A stretch of DNA of 49,466 nt from an uncultured Clostridia bacterium (GTDB lineage: Bacteria > Bacillota > Clostridia > TANB77 > CAG-508): the NCBI GenBank assembly GCA_944393485.1, contig CALYAJ010000005.1, positions 1-49,466 of the forward strand, read 5' to 3'. This document shows positions 36,514 to 45,870 of this stretch, piece after piece (position 1 is the stretch's first letter; each line of letters opens with the position of its first letter). A program made the translations under genes and the position numbers. The notes beneath the pieces are model-generated. The model saw nothing but the letters and a program-made list of their open reading frames with translations. It made no database searches and was not told the DNA's origin.

Positions 36514-37338
36514 TTAGAATACAACTATATCTGTAACATCTGTATAACTTGTATTTCCATATGCATATATTACATATATATGATTATCTGCATCAATAAA
36601 GAAATTATTTACATTTTCTACTTCATAAGTATCACTTCTTAAATCTCTTGAATATACTGAATAGCCTAATTGTTGTAAAGCTCTTGCCTCTTCCTGTTTT
36701 CCTTGAATTTGTTTTTTTATAGTTTCACCTACATAATTTCTATCTAAATTATGTAATTGTAAAATCTCATCAAATTCAACTTTTCTCATTTCTTTTGTAT
36801 TGTAGCAATATGTTTGCACAATTACTCTTTGTGGATTATCTCCTTCTTTAAGTGTCGATCTAATTACTATTGATAGTATATTATCATTTAAATATGCCTG
36901 ATAATCAACTGAATATATAGAATTATTACTTCCACCATTTATTATACTTTCTGCTTTATCTTCAAAAATTGTTTGTATTTCTTGATTATATAATTTTATT
37001 TCCTCAGAATTAATATTTATTGTAGGTATATTTACATCCAAATTGTATTGTCCAGAAATTTCTTCCTTTTTTTCATATGATGTATATATGTAACTTTGTG
37101 TATTATCAATTCTTTCTATATTACCAGAATTCAAAGTATCGAGAAAATTGTTTTCAAAAATGTCATCGAAATTTTTAGCCAACATACCATTATTTATTGT
37201 ATTTTCTGGTTCATTATCACTTTCTTCTAACATATTTGGATTTAATACATAATATACTGCTTCAAATACGGCAATAATACATATAATTGTGATAAATACA
37301 AAACAAATTATTTGACTCTTTGGTATTTTTACTTTCAT
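36514..37338 (-). CDS. Membrane-anchored DUF3298/RsiV-like protein
   Basis: The 274-residue protein has an N-terminal membrane helix at about 10-30 followed by an acidic linker and an extracytoplasmic domain. The domain pattern resembles DUF4163/DUF3298: a parallel-strand start (VNIPTININSEEI), YQAYLNDNILSIVI, then YCYNTKEMRKVEFDEIL. This fold is found in the lysozyme-sensing anti-sigma factor RsiV and the deacetylase PdaC; no sigma factor or catalytic domain is next to it here, so its role is open. The ATG at 37338 follows AAAGGAG. It has its own promoter and is divergent from clpE. Confidence 0.75.
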   Translation of the reverse strand: MKVKIPKSQIICFVFITIICIIAVFEAVYYVLNPNMLEESDNEPENTINNGMLAKNFDDIFENNFLDTLNSGNIERIDNTQSYIYTSYEKKEEISGQYNLDVNIPTININSEEIKLYNQEIQTIFEDKAESIINGGSNNSIYSVDYQAYLNDNILSIVIRSTLKEGDNPQRVIVQTYCYNTKEMRKVEFDEILQLHNLDRNYVGETIKKQIQGKQEEARALQQLGYSVYSRDLRSDTYEVENVNNFFIDADNHIYVIYAYGNTSYTDVTDIVVF

Positions 37339-37366
37339 ATGTACTCCTTTATCTTTCTTAGAAAAT

Positions 37367-37395
37367 ATTATAACATTCGTATATATTTTTTTCAA
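37367..37395 (-). promoter_or_regulatory. Promoter of the DUF3298-like gene
   Basis: On the minus strand, TTGAAA (37390-37395) and TATAAT (37367-37372) are 17 bp apart. Confidence 0.65.
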
Positions 37396-37425
37396 TGTTT
37401 TATATATTAAATAAGTATATATTGC

Positions 37426-37453
37426 TTGAAAACATTGACTATTGTGGTATAAT
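37426..37453 (+). promoter_or_regulatory. Promoter of the clpE-like gene
   Basis: TTGAAA (37426-37431) and TATAAT (37448-37453) are 16 bp apart, with TGTGG before the -10. The TTGA half-sites in this promoter are spaced 9 bases apart, not the 10 of a CtsR operator, so CtsR control cannot be claimed. Confidence 0.65.
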
Positions 37454-37531
37454 AATATAGTATTATATAAATAATATCAATCAAAAAAAATTTATTTTAT
37501 ACTAACAATTTTTTATAAAGGAGAGCTTTTA

Positions 37532-39865
37532 ATGATTTGTTCAGAATGTAAAAAAAATACAGCAATCATTTTCATAAACTCTATAGACCAAGATGGAAAA
37601 GAATCTTTGAAAGGTCTATGCTATGATTGTGCAAAAAAGAAAGGAATAGATCCTTTAGATGTTATTTCAAAGCAAAATAACATTTTAAATAATAATTCAA
37701 ATATGTCTAATCAATTAGAATCACTATTTAAAGATTTATCTAAAAATTTAAACCTAGAATCTTTAAATTTAATTAATCTAGATAGTGATCCTGATAATGA
37801 AAATATAGATTCAGATAAAAATGGTACACCAATAGAAGCTTTATTTGCAGGATTTTCTAGTCCATCTTCTAATTCAGAAGATGATAATACTAATACAAAA
37901 CAAAAAAAGAATTCTAAAACTAAGAAAAAGAAAAGAAAATTCTTAGATACCTATGGCACTAATCTTACTCAAAAAGCAAAAAATAATGAGCTTGATAATG
38001 TTATTGGTAGAAATAAAGAAATAGAAAGAATGGTTCAAATATTAAATAGAAGATCTAAGAACAATCCTTGTTTAATTGGAGAACCTGGTGTTGGTAAAAC
38101 AGCTTTAGCTCAAGGATTAGCTATTAGAATTGCAAATAAACAAGTACCACCAAAATTACTAGATAAAGAAATTTATTTAATAGATATGACAGCTTTAATT
38201 GCTGGTACACAATTTAGAGGTCAATTTGAAGCTAGAATAAAATCTTTAATTGATGAATGCAAAGATTTAGGTAATATTATTTTAGTTATTGATGAAATTC
38301 ATAATATTATAGGTGCAGGTGATGCAGATCATTCTATGAATGCTGCAAATATTTTAAAACCATCACTTGCAAATGGTGAGATTCAATTAATTGGGACAAC
38401 AACTTTAAAAGAATATAGAAAATATATAGAAAAAGATTCTGCATTAGAAAGAAGATTTCAACCAATAATTGTTCAAGAACCATCTATTCAAGATACAATA
38501 GAAATATTAGAAGGAATTAAACAATATTATGAAAATTATCATAGTGTTAAGATTTCTAAAGATGTTATAGAAAAAACTGTTACTATGTCAGAAAAATATA
38601 TTCATGATAGATTCTTACCTGATAAAGCAATTGATATTTTAGATGAAGCTTGTTCTAGAATTAATTTAAATAATAAAGATTTATTTAAATTACAAATATT
38701 GAAAAAACAATTAGAAGATATAAAAGAACAACAAGAAGAAATTGCTGTAGACACTGCAAAAGCTAAAACAGAAGAAGATTCTAATGAAGAATATGAAAAA
38801 GCTGCAAAATTAAAAGCTTCTGAATGTTCTTTAACTCAAGAAATTTCTGACTTAGAAAAAAATATTAAAGTTCCAAATCTTACAGTACAAGATATCGCAC
38901 AAGTTATAGAAAGTTGGACTAAAATACCTGTAACAAAAATAACTGAGGCAGAAACAGATAAATTATTAAATTTAGAGAAAAACTTACACAATAGAATAAT
39001 TGGTCAAAATGAGGCGGTTAATAGTGTAGCTCGTGCTATTAGAAGAAACAGAGCTGGACTAAAAAGTACTAAACGCCCACCATCATTTATTTTTGTAGGG
39101 CCAACAGGAGTTGGAAAAACAGAACTTGCAAAAGCTTTATCATATGAAATGTTTGGAAACGAAGATTCAATCATAAGAATAGATATGTCTGAATATATGG
39201 AGAGTAATTCAACTGCAAAATTAATTGGATCACCTCCTGGATATGTTGGATATGATGATGCTGGACAATTAACTGAAAAAGTAAAAAGACAACCATATTC
39301 TATAGTACTTTTTGATGAAATAGAAAAAGCACATCCAGATGTATTTAATATTTTATTACAAGTTCTAGATGATGGACGTCTTACTGATTCACAAGGAAAT
39401 ACTGTAAGTTTTGAAAATACAATAATTATTATGACATCAAATGTTGGATCAAATACTAATATAAACTCTATAGGTTTTAATTCTTCTAAAACATATAATA
39501 AAGACAAAATTGAGCAAAGTTTAAGAGAAACATTTAGACCTGAATTTTTAAATAGAGTTGATGAAATAGTTATATTTGATAGTTTAACAGAAGATGAACT
39601 TATTCAAATTGTTGATATCATGTTAGCTGATACACAAAAGGCTTTAGATGATAAGAATATAACTTTAATAGTATCACCTGAAGCTAAAAAATATTTAATG
39701 CAAAAAGGTACTGATTTAAAATATGGTGCTCGTCCACTAAGAAGAGCAATTCAAAGATATGTTGAAGATGAACTATCAGAAATGGTACTAAGAAGCCAAA
39801 TAAAAAATGGAAATACTGTAAAAATTGATTTAGAAAATGATAAATTAACTTTTTCTGTATTATAA
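37532..39865 (+). CDS. clpE: ClpE-like AAA+ unfoldase with N-terminal zinc finger
   Basis: This is an ATP-driven protein unfoldase that probably feeds ClpP. The 777 residues contain, in order: an N-terminal zinc finger (Cys3, Cys6, Cys30, Cys33), a low-complexity N/S/D-rich then lysine-rich linker (about 45-137), the first AAA domain with Walker A 183-190 and VIDEIHNI, a coiled middle region, and the second AAA domain with Walker A 523-530 and LFDEIEKAHPDVF. It ends with the Clp C-terminal domain. An IGF tripeptide in the second domain fits the ClpP-binding loop. It lacks the double Clp-N repeat of ClpC, so ClpE is the better name. It is plus strand with pgsA downstream. Confidence 0.9.
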   Translation: MICSECKKNTAIIFINSIDQDGKESLKGLCYDCAKKKGIDPLDVISKQNNILNNNSNMSNQLESLFKDLSKNLNLESLNLINLDSDPDNENIDSDKNGTPIEALFAGFSSPSSNSEDDNTNTKQKKNSKTKKKKRKFLDTYGTNLTQKAKNNELDNVIGRNKEIERMVQILNRRSKNNPCLIGEPGVGKTALAQGLAIRIANKQVPPKLLDKEIYLIDMTALIAGTQFRGQFEARIKSLIDECKDLGNIILVIDEIHNIIGAGDADHSMNAANILKPSLANGEIQLIGTTTLKEYRKYIEKDSALERRFQPIIVQEPSIQDTIEILEGIKQYYENYHSVKISKDVIEKTVTMSEKYIHDRFLPDKAIDILDEACSRINLNNKDLFKLQILKKQLEDIKEQQEEIAVDTAKAKTEEDSNEEYEKAAKLKASECSLTQEISDLEKNIKVPNLTVQDIAQVIESWTKIPVTKITEAETDKLLNLEKNLHNRIIGQNEAVNSVARAIRRNRAGLKSTKRPPSFIFVGPTGVGKTELAKALSYEMFGNEDSIIRIDMSEYMESNSTAKLIGSPPGYVGYDDAGQLTEKVKRQPYSIVLFDEIEKAHPDVFNILLQVLDDGRLTDSQGNTVSFENTIIIMTSNVGSNTNINSIGFNSSKTYNKDKIEQSLRETFRPEFLNRVDEIVIFDSLTEDELIQIVDIMLADTQKALDDKNITLIVSPEAKKYLMQKGTDLKYGARPLRRAIQRYVEDELSEMVLRSQIKNGNTVKIDLENDKLTFSVL

Positions 39866-39894
39866 TGTTTTAATAAATGGAGGATTTAAATTAT

Positions 39895-40494
39895 ATGAAT
39901 AAATTTGCTAAACACATACCTAATATTTTGACTTTATTTAGATTTGTACTAATACCTTTTATTATTATAAATTTAGTAAATGATAATTATATTGCAGCAT
40001 TTATTATATTTACAGTATCTGGATTAACAGATATTCTAGATGGTTGCATTGCTAGAAAATTTAATTTTATTACTAATTTTGGAAAACTAATAGACCCATT
40101 AGCAGATAAATGTACTCAAATATTAACTTTAGGTACAATGGCAGTAAAAGATATTATCCCAATGTGGATTATCATAGTTGTTGTAGCTAAAGAAGTTATA
40201 ATGATATCTGGTGCATCATTCCTATATGGAAAAGAATTAGTTGTTTCTAGTAGGTGGTATGGAAAACTTGCAACTGTATTATTTTATATAGCTATAGTAT
40301 GTTCACTATTTATAAAACAATTTAATTTACAATTTGATTTTAGTATATACATTTACTATTTAGCTTTAATTTCAACTATATTCTCTTTAATAATGTATAT
40401 CAAGGCATTTTATATGCAAGGATATTTAAAAAAGGAAAATCTAAAAATTAATGAACAATTTGTAGATAAAACGAAAGGCAATCCTAAAAAATAG
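39895..40494 (+). CDS. pgsA: CDP-diacylglycerol-glycerol-3-phosphate phosphatidyltransferase
   Basis: This enzyme makes phosphatidylglycerol phosphate, the committed step to phosphatidylglycerol and cardiolipin, in the membrane. The CDP-alcohol phosphotransferase motif is complete: Asp46, Asp49, Gly50, Ala53, Arg54, Gly63, Asp67 and Asp71. About five hydrophobic segments are present in 199 residues. The ATG at 39895 is chosen because the earlier in-frame ATG overlaps the GGAGG site. It lies 29 bases after clpE. The stop codon is inside the terminator arm. Confidence 0.95.
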   Translation: MNKFAKHIPNILTLFRFVLIPFIIINLVNDNYIAAFIIFTVSGLTDILDGCIARKFNFITNFGKLIDPLADKCTQILTLGTMAVKDIIPMWIIIVVVAKEVIMISGASFLYGKELVVSSRWYGKLATVLFYIAIVCSLFIKQFNLQFDFSIYIYYLALISTIFSLIMYIKAFYMQGYLKKENLKINEQFVDKTKGNPKK

Positions 40495-40507
40495 GATTGT
40501 CTTTCGT
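40471..40507 (+). terminator. Terminator of the clpE-pgsA unit
   Basis: A 16-bp stem (40471-40486 and 40492-40507) with one G-U pair and a 5-base loop is followed by TTAATTTTTTT on the plus strand. The pgsA stop codon is at 40492-40494. Confidence 0.92.
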
Positions 40508-40534
40508 TAATTTTTTTCTAACTTAAACTGCTTT

Positions 40535-41119
40535 TTATTCAAAATTTTCTATAAATGCATTCAAATTTTCTATTCCAAAAACCTTTACTCCATTTCGTAA
40601 ATTAATTTTATCAGTCTCTGGTAAATATTCTGTAGATATACCCGTATTTTGATATAATTCTTCTACACCTTCTTGATTTTCTTTATAAATCATAATATTA
40701 CTATTTTCATCTTTAACAACAAAATGTTCGTCACATCTTCCTTCTTCTTGTTTTTGTAATACAATATTTGTCTCCGAAAATTCTTCTATAGTAAAATCTG
40801 GATACATATTTTGTAATTCTTCTCTTGTTTTATTAACCATATCTTCTGATACATTTTTATATTCGGAAGTAGTATGTCCACATTCTTTATAATATCTTTT
40901 AATTGTTAAACTTGCATTAGGAGATATTTTTGGTTCTGTATAACTTGCCTCGATTTCATTTACATCATTAGAGATTGTTTCATATATACATTCATCTTCT
41001 ACTTTCTCTTCTGATTTTGCTAATTTATCATATTTTATATTTTGATATACTACTGCAACAGTTACTGATATTAATAAACAAGTAAATAATGTTATTATAA
41101 ATATTTTAAATTTGCTCAT
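40535..41119 (-). CDS. BofC-like protein, putative intercompartmental sporulation regulator
   Basis: The 194-residue protein has an N-terminal membrane or signal helix (about 5-25), then an extracytoplasmic region. The middle repeats the pattern of Firmicute BofC-like proteins (LTIKRYYKECGHTTSEYKNV, a helix with ELQNMYPDFTIEEF). The last 60 residues match a BofC C-terminal domain (IMIYKENQEG, TEYLPETDKINLRNGVKV). In Bacillus, BofC restrains the SpoIVB protease that triggers sigma-K processing. The assignment rests on patterns remembered from the family. The ribosome site is weak (AGGGA). Confidence 0.72.
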   Translation of the reverse strand: MSKFKIFIITLFTCLLISVTVAVVYQNIKYDKLAKSEEKVEDECIYETISNDVNEIEASYTEPKISPNASLTIKRYYKECGHTTSEYKNVSEDMVNKTREELQNMYPDFTIEEFSETNIVLQKQEEGRCDEHFVVKDENSNIMIYKENQEGVEELYQNTGISTEYLPETDKINLRNGVKVFGIENLNAFIENFE

Positions 41120-41278
41120 ATAATCCCTGCTTTCTAAGTTTTTTATTATTTTAAAAAATCTAACTATTTTTCTAAAACAACAATGCCGAAGTTACAATAC
41201 TTCGCAATTGCAAAGCAATCTGTACATTATTATTATGTAGAATTATTAGCAAATTTATACATTTTTTAATAAATCATA

Positions 41279-43582
41279 TTATTCAATTAATTTTCTTATA
41301 CTAATTTTTTTATCTATTTTTAAATCAATTTCTCCATCCAAATCAGTTCTATATATTTTTATATTATAATTTTTTAATCTTTGTATTACTTCTTCATTTG
41401 GATGACCGAAATTATTATCTTTACCTACTCCAATAAGAGCAATTCTAGGAGATACAGCTTTAATAAACTCCTCTATAGAAGAAGTCTTTGACCCATGATG
41501 TGCAACTTTTAAAATATCTGCTTTTAATTTATCACTATATAAATTTAAAATTCTTCTTTCTGCTATTTCTTCTATATCACCAGTAAATAATATAGAAAAA
41601 TTTTTATATACCATTTTAAATACCAAAGAATTATTGTTTACTATATTTTCATTTACAATATTATTAATATCGGGCCATATTACATTAATATATGTATTTT
41701 TATCAAGATATATTTTATCTCCTGCTTTTACAACTTTTATTTTAATGTTTTTCTCTTTTGTTATTTTTATAAACTTTTGATAATTTTCTGAATTTTCAAA
41801 TTGTTTACCGATAATAATTTTTTCTACTTTTAATTTTTCTAGTATCTTAAATAAACCTCCTACATGGTCAGAATCAAAATGAGAAATGATAATATAGTCT
41901 AATTTAGATACATGGTGTTTTAATAAATATGGTAAAAGTGTTTTTTCTCCCACATCAAAAGATGAATTAAACTCACTTCCACCTCCATCTATCAATATCT
42001 TTTTATTAGATTCTGTTGTGATTAGTGTTGAATCACCTTGTCCAACATCTATAAAATTTAATTTAAATTCATTAGGCTTATAAAAAACATTAATAAAAAT
42101 TAAAACTATCAGAATAAAAATGATTTTATTTTTCTGTTTTCTAAAAAAATGCTTTACTCTGTGCATATATCCCTTCTCTCTTAAATACCATAAATAAAAC
42201 AATATTAGATAATATATTAGAATAAAAATTAAATTTGGAATAATAACATATATTTTTGATAGACTTAAACTTGCGAAAAAACTTGTTAATTTAATTGTAA
42301 TATATATAAAAAAATTTAATATTCGAAATATTTTTATTGGGAAAATCATTATAATGAATCCACAAACTGTTATAACACTAGCAATTGGAACTACAATAAT
42401 ATTAGAAAATAAAAATGTAAAAGATATTATTCCAAAATTATATAAAATAACTGGGAAAATAAATAATTGGATTATAGTAATAACTAGTGAGTTATATATG
42501 ATATAATTTAAAAATCTATTTTTTACTTTGATTTTAATATTAGAATAGGCTATAATTCCTAAAAAACCAAGATACGATAAAATCAAACTTAAACTATATA
42601 TGCAATAAGGATTATTAATTAAAATCACAAAAAGTGAAATTGCTAAATTATTCCATATGTCTGCTCTTCTAAAAATTACACTTGCTATTAAGTTTAAAAT
42701 TCCTACGATACAGGCTCTTTGGACTGATGGACTAAATTCAGTAATAAACATAAAAATTAGTAAAACAATAATTGAAATAATATTTATTAGTCTTTTATGC
42801 ATTTTTAGTGTAGTAAATATAATTGTAATACTTAATATAATACTAGATACTTGTGTTCCTGAAACAGCCAAAATATGTGTTAAATTACTATCATTAAAAT
42901 CTTTTTCTAATTCTTTAGATAGTCCTTCTGTATCTCCTAAAACCATTGCAATAACTAAATTAGAATACTCATCATTTTTTAATATTTTTCTTACATTTTC
43001 TTTTAAATAGTTTTTTAATTTATTAAATGTAACATTTATTTTTTCTTCCTGAATAATTTCTACTTTTGCATCTTTAACTGTTCCAATGACCTTTAAAGTT
43101 TTTAAATAATTTCTATAATTGAATCCATATTCATTTCTAGCAGTTTCAGGTATTTCATACTTTCCAGAGAAATATATTAAATCACCGTATTTCACATTTT
43201 TATTTGTATAAATGTACACACTTACATTTTCTTCTAATATTTTAACTTTAGCCATTTTGCTATACCCTTTTTCTTTTGGCTTTTCTATTATTATTCCATA
43301 TGATTCAATACTTTTTAGATTATTATAAAAACTTTCATATTTATCTTCAATTATATTTGTATAAAGATATCCAAAATTAAGAAAAACAAAAACAATAATT
43401 AGTACTACTATTTTCATTTTCATTTTTATAAATCTAAAATATTTATTATTTATCTTTAGTGATAATATAAAAAATATTATTAAAAAGACTTGTAAAAAAA
43501 TAAAGACCATACAATTTGTGTATAGCCTTAATAAAATTCCAAACATATATGAAATTATTGCTATTACAATTGGTCTATTCAT
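41279..43582 (-). CDS. comEC: ComEC/Rec2-type DNA uptake channel protein
   Basis: ComEC forms the membrane channel for single-stranded DNA in natural transformation. The 767 residues have N-terminal membrane helices, an extracytoplasmic DUF4131/OB-like part (around 90-180), the competence domain with LTHILAVSGTQVSSI and many membrane helices, and a C-terminal metallo-beta-lactamase domain with HFDSDHVGG and AHHGSKTSS, thought to degrade one strand. All regions are complete. comEA and type IV pilus genes are not nearby. AAAGGA precedes the ATG. Confidence 0.95.
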   Translation of the reverse strand: MNRPIVIAIISYMFGILLRLYTNCMVFIFLQVFLIIFFILSLKINNKYFRFIKMKMKIVVLIIVFVFLNFGYLYTNIIEDKYESFYNNLKSIESYGIIIEKPKEKGYSKMAKVKILEENVSVYIYTNKNVKYGDLIYFSGKYEIPETARNEYGFNYRNYLKTLKVIGTVKDAKVEIIQEEKINVTFNKLKNYLKENVRKILKNDEYSNLVIAMVLGDTEGLSKELEKDFNDSNLTHILAVSGTQVSSIILSITIIFTTLKMHKRLINIISIIVLLIFMFITEFSPSVQRACIVGILNLIASVIFRRADIWNNLAISLFVILINNPYCIYSLSLILSYLGFLGIIAYSNIKIKVKNRFLNYIIYNSLVITIIQLFIFPVILYNFGIISFTFLFSNIIVVPIASVITVCGFIIMIFPIKIFRILNFFIYITIKLTSFFASLSLSKIYVIIPNLIFILIYYLILFYLWYLREKGYMHRVKHFFRKQKNKIIFILIVLIFINVFYKPNEFKLNFIDVGQGDSTLITTESNKKILIDGGGSEFNSSFDVGEKTLLPYLLKHHVSKLDYIIISHFDSDHVGGLFKILEKLKVEKIIIGKQFENSENYQKFIKITKEKNIKIKVVKAGDKIYLDKNTYINVIWPDINNIVNENIVNNNSLVFKMVYKNFSILFTGDIEEIAERRILNLYSDKLKADILKVAHHGSKTSSIEEFIKAVSPRIALIGVGKDNNFGHPNEEVIQRLKNYNIKIYRTDLDGEIDLKIDKKISIRKLIE

Positions 43583-43607
43583 TTATTCCTTTCATAATAG
43601 CCCCCAT

Positions 43608-44993
43608 TTAAAATATCCTTCTTGCAGTTATATAATTCTTTTTATAATAACTATTTGACAATGAAGTAATTACTACTCCTTTTGAAGGATTTGCCGCATG
43701 TATAAATTTATTATTTCCCACATAAATTCCAACATGACCAGTGAAAAATACTAAATCGCCTTGCTTTAAATTACTTTTTGATACTGCTTTACCATAGCTC
43801 TGTTGCGCAGACGCTGAATGTGGTAAACTAACACCAAATATTTTATATACATATTGTGTAAATCCAGAACAATCAAAACTATTAGGTCCATCTCCACCAT
43901 ATACATAGCTAGCTCCCAAATATTTTTTTGCATAATTTACTACTTGTGTTCCTTTATTTGAAGATGAACTATTTGATGTTGTTTTTTCATCTGATTTAGA
44001 TGTAGTACTTGATTTGCTTGTACTATTATTTGATTTTGAAGAACTTTTTTCGCTCTTTGTTGAAGTTTGTTTTGTTATAGCTGGTCTTTCAACATCTCCA
44101 GATCTATTTGTAACTTTTACTTCTTCTTTAGATAAATATTCATTTGAAATATATCCTTTAGTTCCATCTTCTGTTGTAACACTTGCCCATCCATTCTCTA
44201 CACTTTCAACTGTAACTTGTTCATTTGTTGAAAGTGTTGTTACTACTTCAGAACTAGAACTAGCTTTTTCTCTTACATTTACACTTGATGCATCAACATA
44301 TGCAGTATAAGATTCATCATTATTTTCATTAGACGTTTCTCTATCATTATCGTTTGAAGAATTATTAGATTCTTTATCTGATAATTTATCTTTTCTCAAC
44401 CATCCGGCTAAATCATCTGTATAAACATATACCCAATCATTAATTTCATCTTGTACCGTTACAGTTGCATTCTTTTTTACAGGTCCTAATACCTCAGAAT
44501 TTATTAATGGTAAAATTTTTAATTCTACATTTTCTATCAAAACTTTCTCTGTCCCAACTAAATCTTCTGTAATTTCTTCAGATTGATTTGCTTCTGTTTG
44601 TGTTTCCTCAGATTCAGAAGTTGTATTTGTTGTTGTTTCGTTAGTTGTAGTATTATTCTCACTTACTTCATTTTCAGAAGAAGTATTACTTGTAGAATTT
44701 GTATCGTTTGTTTCATTTTCTACTTCATCTTCAACATCTACATAATCTTGATAAACATAACCTTCATAATCTTCATATTTTATATGATACCATTCTCCAT
44801 CTTTACCTAATACTTCTACTTTATTATCTACTGAAAGTAATGTAACAAGAGAACCATCCATGCTAGGTTCTTCCCTTAATTTTACAGTTTCACCTGTAAT
44901 TACTCCATCACTTGCAGCATTTGAAACTATTGAAATTGTTAAAAGCATTAGTGTAATTATTAATGATACTAGTATTTTTTTCTTATTGGACAT
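43608..44993 (-). CDS. Secreted SH3-domain NlpC/P60 peptidoglycan endopeptidase
   Basis: This is a secreted cell-wall hydrolase of 461 residues. A signal peptide (about 1-27, ending SNAAS) is followed by a bacterial SH3 domain, a long S/T/N/E-rich linker, a second and third SH3 domain (near 150-205 and 228-290), another serine-rich linker and a C-terminal NlpC/P60 domain. The catalytic residues are Cys375 (DCSGF), His420 (GHVGIY) and probably His432 (FIHAA). It should cleave D-Glu-to-diamino-acid bonds in stem peptides. It has its own promoter and lies 25 bases before comEC, with which it may be cotranscribed. Confidence 0.94.
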   Translation of the reverse strand: MSNKKKILVSLIITLMLLTISIVSNAASDGVITGETVKLREEPSMDGSLVTLLSVDNKVEVLGKDGEWYHIKYEDYEGYVYQDYVDVEDEVENETNDTNSTSNTSSENEVSENNTTTNETTTNTTSESEETQTEANQSEEITEDLVGTEKVLIENVELKILPLINSEVLGPVKKNATVTVQDEINDWVYVYTDDLAGWLRKDKLSDKESNNSSNDNDRETSNENNDESYTAYVDASSVNVREKASSSSEVVTTLSTNEQVTVESVENGWASVTTEDGTKGYISNEYLSKEEVKVTNRSGDVERPAITKQTSTKSEKSSSKSNNSTSKSSTTSKSDEKTTSNSSSSNKGTQVVNYAKKYLGASYVYGGDGPNSFDCSGFTQYVYKIFGVSLPHSASAQQSYGKAVSKSNLKQGDLVFFTGHVGIYVGNNKFIHAANPSKGVVITSLSNSYYKKNYITARRIF

Positions 44994-45033
44994 TACTCTT
45001 CTTCTCCTCTAATAATGTATTTTTACAGGTACT

Positions 45034-45062
45034 AGTATATAATGAAAAAGGTAAAAAGTCAA
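45034..45062 (-). promoter_or_regulatory. Promoter of the NlpC/P60 gene
   Basis: On the minus strand, TTGACT (45057-45062) and TATACT (45034-45039) are 17 bp apart, in the short gap after mtnN. Confidence 0.6.
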
Positions 45063-45077
45063 TTATATGACAAATAT

Positions 45078-45782
45078 TTAACCATTTGTTTTCATTAGTT
45101 CTTCTACAAATATTGCGCATCTACTAGCTGCCATTTTTAAGTATTTATTAAAATCTATTTGATTTTCTTCGTTAGGACTATCTGAAATTGATCTTATAAT
45201 TATAAATGGAGTATTTGATAAATAAGCAACTTGTGCAATGGCAGCCCCTTCCATTTCTACACAATCAGCATCAAATTTTGATCTAATTTTTTCTTTCATC
45301 TTTTTACTTGTACAAAAAATATCTCCTGTAGCTATTGTTCCAACCACACATTTATACTCATTTTCTTTCATATTTTTAATAACATATTCACATCTTTTAA
45401 TAAGCTTCTTATTACTCTCTAATTTTACACCAATATTACTTATATAACCTTTTTCATGTCCAAAAGCAGTTATGTCAAAATCATGTTGTAAAACATATTT
45501 ACCTATAACGATATCGCCATAATCAACATCATCATTTATACTTCCAGCAGAACCAGTGTTTATAATATAATCTATTTCAAATTTATCAATCATAATTTGT
45601 GTAGTTCTTGCTGCATTTACCTTTCCAACACCACATTTAACCAATACAATCTTTTGATTTTCTATTTTTCCTTCGTAAAACTTTAAATTGAATATATCAA
45701 TTTCCTTTATATTTTTCATCTTAAGTTTGATTGCATCCATTTCTTCAGGCATAGCTGCAATAATTCCTACGTATTTACTCAT
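45078..45782 (-). CDS. mtnN: 5'-Methylthioadenosine/S-adenosylhomocysteine nucleosidase
   Basis: This enzyme removes adenine from methylthioadenosine and S-adenosylhomocysteine, recycling methyl donors; it also supports autoinducer-2 chemistry where LuxS exists. The 234-residue product has IAAMPEEMDAIK at the start, VKCGVGKVNAA, NTGSAGS and the active-site VEMEGAAIAQVA with RSISD after it. A good GGAGGAG precedes the ATG. It is the first gene beyond the rplL terminator, where rpoB would usually stand. Confidence 0.95.
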   Translation of the reverse strand: MSKYVGIIAAMPEEMDAIKLKMKNIKEIDIFNLKFYEGKIENQKIVLVKCGVGKVNAARTTQIMIDKFEIDYIINTGSAGSINDDVDYGDIVIGKYVLQHDFDITAFGHEKGYISNIGVKLESNKKLIKRCEYVIKNMKENEYKCVVGTIATGDIFCTSKKMKEKIRSKFDADCVEMEGAAIAQVAYLSNTPFIIIRSISDSPNEENQIDFNKYLKMAASRCAIFVEELMKTNG

Positions 45783-45831
45783 AAAATCTCCTCCTTTTTT
45801 AGGATTATATCATAGTATATTATAAAAAAAA

Positions 45832-45857
45832 ACAACCACATTATAAAATGTGATTGT
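45832..45857 (-). terminator. Terminator of the L11-L10 operon after rplL
   Basis: A 10-bp stem (45832-45841 and 45848-45857), in which the only plus-strand mismatch (C-A) is a G-U pair in the transcript, is followed on the minus strand by nine T. Confidence 0.9.
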
Positions 45858-45870
45858 TTAAATTTTAAAA

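Noticed and set aside
37426..37453. CtsR operator in the clpE promoter
   Set aside because: The TTGA half-sites are 9 bases apart, whereas CtsR sites repeat every 10 bases, and the heptads do not match well.
39004..39507. Minus-strand open frame of 167 codons inside clpE
   Set aside because: It is the mirror of the second AAA domain, without a ribosome site or known motif.
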